DNA from: Eonycteris spelaea
Taxonomy: Eukaryota; Chordata; Mammalia; Chiroptera; Pteropodidae
Direction of reading: 5' to 3'
Assembly: GCA_003508835.1 (NCBI GenBank)
Contig: PUFA01000209.1
Location: 1,901,001-1,965,000, forward strand
DNA: 64,000 bases
Shown piece after piece: positions 59,412-64,000 of the stretch. The notes under the pieces are model-generated. The model saw nothing but the letters and a program-made list of their open reading frames with translations, had not been told where the DNA came from and did no database searches. Positions within the stretch are counted from its first letter, which is position 1. Every line of letters begins with the position of its first letter. A program made the translations under genes and the position numbers.

Positions 59412-61509
59412 AAAACATCACTCACGTAGAAAGCGCACTCACTCTCTCCTCCACCTTTGCGAATCTTCCTGACTCTTCAAGGTTCAGGCGGCATCCCATG
59501 TCCTCCATAAAGATATTCCTGCCTGCTCCTGCCTCCATCGACTCCCCTTTCCTCTGAACTTTGGAGTACTTAAGTAGCCACCAAAATGTTGCAGAGGGGT
59601 ATTCGCTGAATATTCTTTCTATAGTTTGCTCTTTCTTATCTCCACTAATCTTGTTTAGCCTGCTAGAGTATGCATTCCTTGACAGCTGAGGACTGTGCTT
59701 TACTCTTTGACAGTAACTAGATCATTGGTATTAGACTTGAATGTGAATTATATACATTTGAAATATACCTTTTCCAATGCTAATTTAAAAGCTTTTAATA
59801 ATTGTCTGATGTTCTGAGTCATTCACATATATATCCATTCATTTAACATATTCTGAGTTCCTATTATGTTCAAAACAATGTGGTACTGTGGGGGATAGAA
59901 AGGAAATTGAAAACAAAATACATACCCTCGAGGGATTGTTGTTCTCCTAAGTGAACCAAGAAAGGCTGAGAAATGATTCAACAGTTTTGAAATTAAAATA
60001 ACACTATGTTGTAATTCTTGGCTTCCGTTATCATAAATTGTGTATATGTATGTGTGTGAGTTCATTCATGAGTGTGTGTGGTGTGTATTACATTTAGTTT
60101 ATAGAGGAAAGGTCGGCTTTGCTTATTTTAGAGAACTTTCATATTATGCTAACATTGTCTGAAGGAGAACTAGAAGATTGGATAAAAGCTAAAAAAGATT
60201 CCGTTGATCATCCAGGTGTTGAAAATGTAGGGAATAAACTACCAGAAGATTGATCTGTATTTTCTCGGTGGTTACCAATTAATTCATGAATTAGTTTTAA
60301 GTAATCAGTTTTTCATAGACATTTTCCTCTTTGTGGAATTTGAAAAATGGGCAACACTTTGCTCAAAACAATTTTGCCTTCTATATTATTTATTTGTAAA
60401 TGTGATGTAAGAAAAAAAATGGCTCTGGATGTAGTAGAGAGAAAATAGTTAGGAGGAAATGAATAAATTAAGGCCCATTCATTTAATATGATTCTGTATA
60501 CCCATCTTAACATACCATAATTCAGAGCCACTCACGTTTCCTTGTTTTTCTTTTAACACACTACTGAGCACTTCAAGCAGCTTTTTGATATTTCCCCATT
60601 TCAATCCTCTCCATTGTTTGCCAAATTGTTCTGGACAAGCCAAATGAAATGCATTTCCTTCTTGGTGCTTATTTGTTCTGTGGACCTATATGTGTGTGCT
60701 TGTGTGTGCACTGTCTGCATTTAAGGTATATACAGGTTTTCCCCAAACTCCTGGGATTTGAATGGACCAAAAAGGTGGAGCTTAGTTTTTTAACTTAGAA
60801 ACACATTGCTGACTTATGGAGCGCTTGAGAAAATACCTCAGGTTGCATCAAAAACAGCTGGCATAGATGTTATACATTGCAACTGTGACTGTCATTAGAA
60901 ATAGAGCCAAAGACCAAATAATATTAGGGTTTGAGGCAGATTCAGGGTTTGAGGAGATGGAGAGTGACATCTTGTTTCCTTAAGTGGAATATACAGATTT
61001 TATTTCTGTATTTCTATGGTCTTTTTTCCAATGTAATGGTAGTTTCCATTTTGTGTGTATGTGCATATACCTGCATATAATAAAAAATGTTTACAATTTA
61101 TTCTTTCATTCAATCAATAATTTATTTCATGGAAACTAAACTTGTGTTTTCTATTCTCGTTTATTTTGTCCTTATTTGTTTCGTTTTGCTCGACAACAAA
61201 CGGCAAAGCCAAAAGTGATTCTAGGTAGATTACTGTGAAATCGTTAAAGATTAAGTGTGGAAACCTAGGAATTGCTCAAGGCATCTCCTTTAGGTGTCAG
61301 TCCTGTGATTCTAAAGTCTTGAATAGCAATGTACTATGCCTTTCGAGTATGAGAGTCGAAAGGGGAACAAGTGGTCAAATTCCAAAGTAAATAGGAGAAA
61401 ACAAAAAGATAATTGGGATTCTAAGTCCATAAGTTGGCAAATGCCTGAGTTTCCATCCTAATACCACATCCTGGGATCTATTTGTGGTGTTGCAGATTTT
61501 GGCCTGTGT

Positions 61510-61980
61510 ACCCTAAAGAACCAAGCAACACTCAGCGACTGAGAATCAAAGGAGGTTTATTTACACTGGGGGGCTCAGAGGAGTCACTGTCCAGAGTCTG
61601 AGCCCCAAACAAAGGCAAGCAGGTCGATTTACACATGGGTTACTTCCGCATACTTGGTGATCTTCTGTTTTACACGCGTGGGAAAGGTAGTTTTTCAGGG
61701 AGAGAGGTTAGAAAAATTCCTCCAGGACTGGGTAGCCATCTTACCCTTCTTTACATTTCCCATTCAGTGGCCTGAAAGGTATAGGACCTATGGAGAAAGG
61801 AAAATTCTATGGTAAATGCCCTACACGTTAAGGCTTCAGCTAAAGTAAACTCTCCACTGATTAACTAAGTTTCTAGACAAGGACATGTACTAGAACTCTT
61901 TGGGTTTTCATGGGGTGAGAGAAGACCTTTGTCATATATGGTAGTTTATCCTTTACATGTTTCTTTCTGCCACCAGATTC
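61510..61980 (-). mobile_element. LTR-like element
   Basis: On the minus strand a long noncoding block ends with GTGTAAATAAACCTCC (AATAAA is the complement of 61556-61561), then a short segment GATTCTCAGTCGCTGAG, as in the R region of a retroviral LTR. No viral genes adjoin it. The outer boundary near 61980 is approximate and the family unnamed. Confidence 0.45.
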
Positions 61981-62363
61981 CCAGTACTTTGAATATAAGA
62001 CCACATACCTCATTCATCTGCAGAGCCCCATTCTTAGCATAAATTCTTTCAGGTTTGCTCATTGAGTGAAAGAATGAAGGAATAAATTTAATAGGCTGAG
62101 AAATGGCAAGAATCTTTTACTGATAAATTCTCTTCTCTCTACGACTGACTTTCCAAGGTGAATTTTCATTCTTCAATTTTAAAATAATAACTACAAGGAC
62201 AAAGGTAATAGGATGGGAGGAGGAGCCTCTGCTATTCTGTAAGAAAATGCAGAACCTGAGTGAGGGAATAAAAAAAATACATTTCATGGAAACTAAATGT
62301 AGAAAATTGGAAAAAATCATTAAAGCAGAAGAACATGAATACATCATTGGTTACCTGAAAGAC

Positions 62364-62366
<3 letters not shown>

Positions 62367-62410
<44 letters not shown>
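62367..62410 (+). repeat. (AC)n microsatellite
   Basis: About 22 AC units followed by A6. Confidence 0.97.
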
Positions 62411-62415
<5 letters not shown>

Positions 62416-64000
62416 ATTAAAAGATATACATAAATCTATGTTCTATAAATTTCTCCATGTTGTAAGTTTCCAAACATAATTTAATGAGTTATATGCTCTT
62501 TTGTCATGCTGTTATTCTATATTTAATTTAATCGATCTCTTGTTTGGGGTGTCTCTGTAGTAAACAACCTTACCCAAAGAGAGTTTTGGCCTTTGACTTT
62601 GGCTATTGGGAAGTTTTCTTTTGGCTTTTGGAATGTCCTGCCTGATAGGAGTGTCTTTATTTACCATAGATCCTGTGCCACACTGGACAGTGGAACAATG
62701 TGACATGACAAAGCTTTAGGCCATGCAGAATCTGCTTTACCACAGAAGAGGCTATAAATTAAGTAGGTATGCCACACAATCACACTGGCAGTCAATCATG
62801 CCTATGTGATTGAACCTCAATAGAAACTCTGGATACCCTAGAATCAGGTGGCCTTCTCCAGTTAAACATATTCTATGCATACTGTCACATTTTGTTGCTA
62901 GGGAACTTCACACTGTCTCTGATTCTAATGGGGAAAGACAAATGGAAGCTCCACATTTGGAATTTTCTGGGACTCTGCCCTATGCATATTTTCCCTTGGC
63001 TATTTTAACCTGTATTCCTTTCACTTAATAAACCATAACCAAAAGTATAACAGTTTTCACTGAGTTCTGTGAACACTTCCAGTGAATTCTCAAGACTGAG
63101 GGTGGCCTTGAGAACCCCCAAACTCTGCAATTGGCTTTAGAAGTGTTTTTGTGGACTGTACTCCTTAACGTCACAGGAACACTGATATTTCTCTTTATTC
63201 TAAGTTGCCAATGATTTTTAAGTGAAATATGGGTTTAAAATAGCATTTTATAGAATAGACGAAAATCACAAAGTTTAAATCATTTGTAATATGCATTATA
63301 AAGGTTAAATAAGTTAAAGTATGGTTCTTAGAGTTTTTAAAAAAGGCAAATTGTTTCAATTTTTATAATGTAAATTATATAGCATGCATATCTCTCTGTA
63401 TCTTTGATCATTTCCTTTCATTATATTCATAAAAGTAGGATTAATTGGTTAAAAGCCCTGCACACCAAGCTTAAGAATGTGAAGCATTTGGATGTATACC
63501 ATGAGATAAGGGAAGGGAGGGAACAGCCTTCCAGGTGGGTCAAAGAAAAGAGGTAAATGTATGGAGGCAGTAGAAAATAAAATTTTTTGCAGGTGAATGA
63601 GAAAATAATCTGGCCTGAATGAAGTGAAATCTTGAACAGATGAGTATTTAAGGAAAAGGATTAAGAAGGTAAATCCCATTACAACAGTGAAATCATCTAA
63701 GATGCTTAGAGGCCTTCAGGGTAGGCGGTATTGAAACTCTCAGGTCCTCTATGAGGCTAGCTGCTATTAACCTTCATTCCATAATGGATTTGAGAGAGCT
63801 GAAACTCCTATAAAAGTCTAAATTTAAAAGTTGGTAATTTCAGAGCATCCAGAAGAAATAGGTGGCAAGCAGATCATATGTCATATGGGCAGAGTCTGTA
63901 CTCAGAAGCTTCTTAATGTAAGGGGACTTACTAAGATCTCAAAAATTTTATAGTTCTTATACAAATTTTGAAACAATGCTAGGCTTTCTTCTGAGAAATA

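Larger units (their letters stand above)
45702..64000. other. 3' flank of ADGRF1, no gene recognised
   Basis: No coding exon was recognised on either strand. In human, ADGRF5 (GPR116) lies next in this direction in the same orientation, so this is probably the intergenic spacer; no ADGRF5 exon could be matched. It holds MIR and L2 fragments, an MST-type LTR, a pair of inverted repeats, MER5A, an LTR-like element at about 61500-61980 and several microsatellites. Confidence 0.55.

Noticed and set aside
45702..64000. ADGRF5 5' exons expected from human gene order
   Set aside because: I searched by eye for signal-peptide or GAIN/7TM-like exons with splice sites and found none. The gene may start beyond the window.

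Overview
This is vertebrate nuclear DNA, almost certainly from a placental mammal. It is AT-rich, has widely spaced small exons with GT-AG introns, and carries abundant old mammalian repeats (MIR, L2, L1, hAT/MER5-type, MST-type LTR). No Alu, B1, Bov, CAN or ERE SINE was recognised. The L1 3' ends are of a type I associate with laurasiatherians such as bats and horse. A retroposed 5S rRNA sequence with a poly(A) tail and target-site duplication lies at 43448-43567. 5S-derived SINEs are known to me chiefly from fruit bats (MEG) and springhare, so a pteropodid fruit bat is my best guess. That is an inference.

The only protein-coding locus I can support is ADGRF1 (GPR110), an adhesion GPCR and the reported synaptamide receptor. 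It runs on the + strand from the signal-peptide exon at 20081 to the stop codon at 45699-45701. I could place fourteen coding exons, and every intron has GT-AG ends. In order they encode the signal peptide, N-terminal extension, Cys-rich module, SEA domain, hormone-receptor-like Cys module, GAIN/GPS region, 7TM core (in one 1.4 kb exon) and cytoplasmic tail.

The reading frame is broken several times. Exon 4 has an in-frame stop and internal shifts, exon 5 lacks one base, exon 8 has one extra base, and the 7TM exon lacks two bases inside TM1. The 5' half of exon 13 has also been tandemly duplicated with part of the adjacent 5S retroposon. Sequence between the breaks is well conserved and the splice sites are intact, so this looks like a recent, lineage-specific loss, or less likely a poor assembly.

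Layout: 1-20080 is 5' flank with L1, L2, MIR and LTR remnants and possibly a 5' UTR exon boundary just upstream of the ATG. 20081-45701 is the ADGRF1 locus, whose introns hold L2, L1, MIR and a small nested retrocopy. 45702-64000 is 3' flank. In human the next gene in this direction is ADGRF5, but no ADGRF5 exon was recognised here. The flank contains microsatellites, an MST-type LTR, a pair of inverted repeats, a MER5A copy and another LTR-like element.
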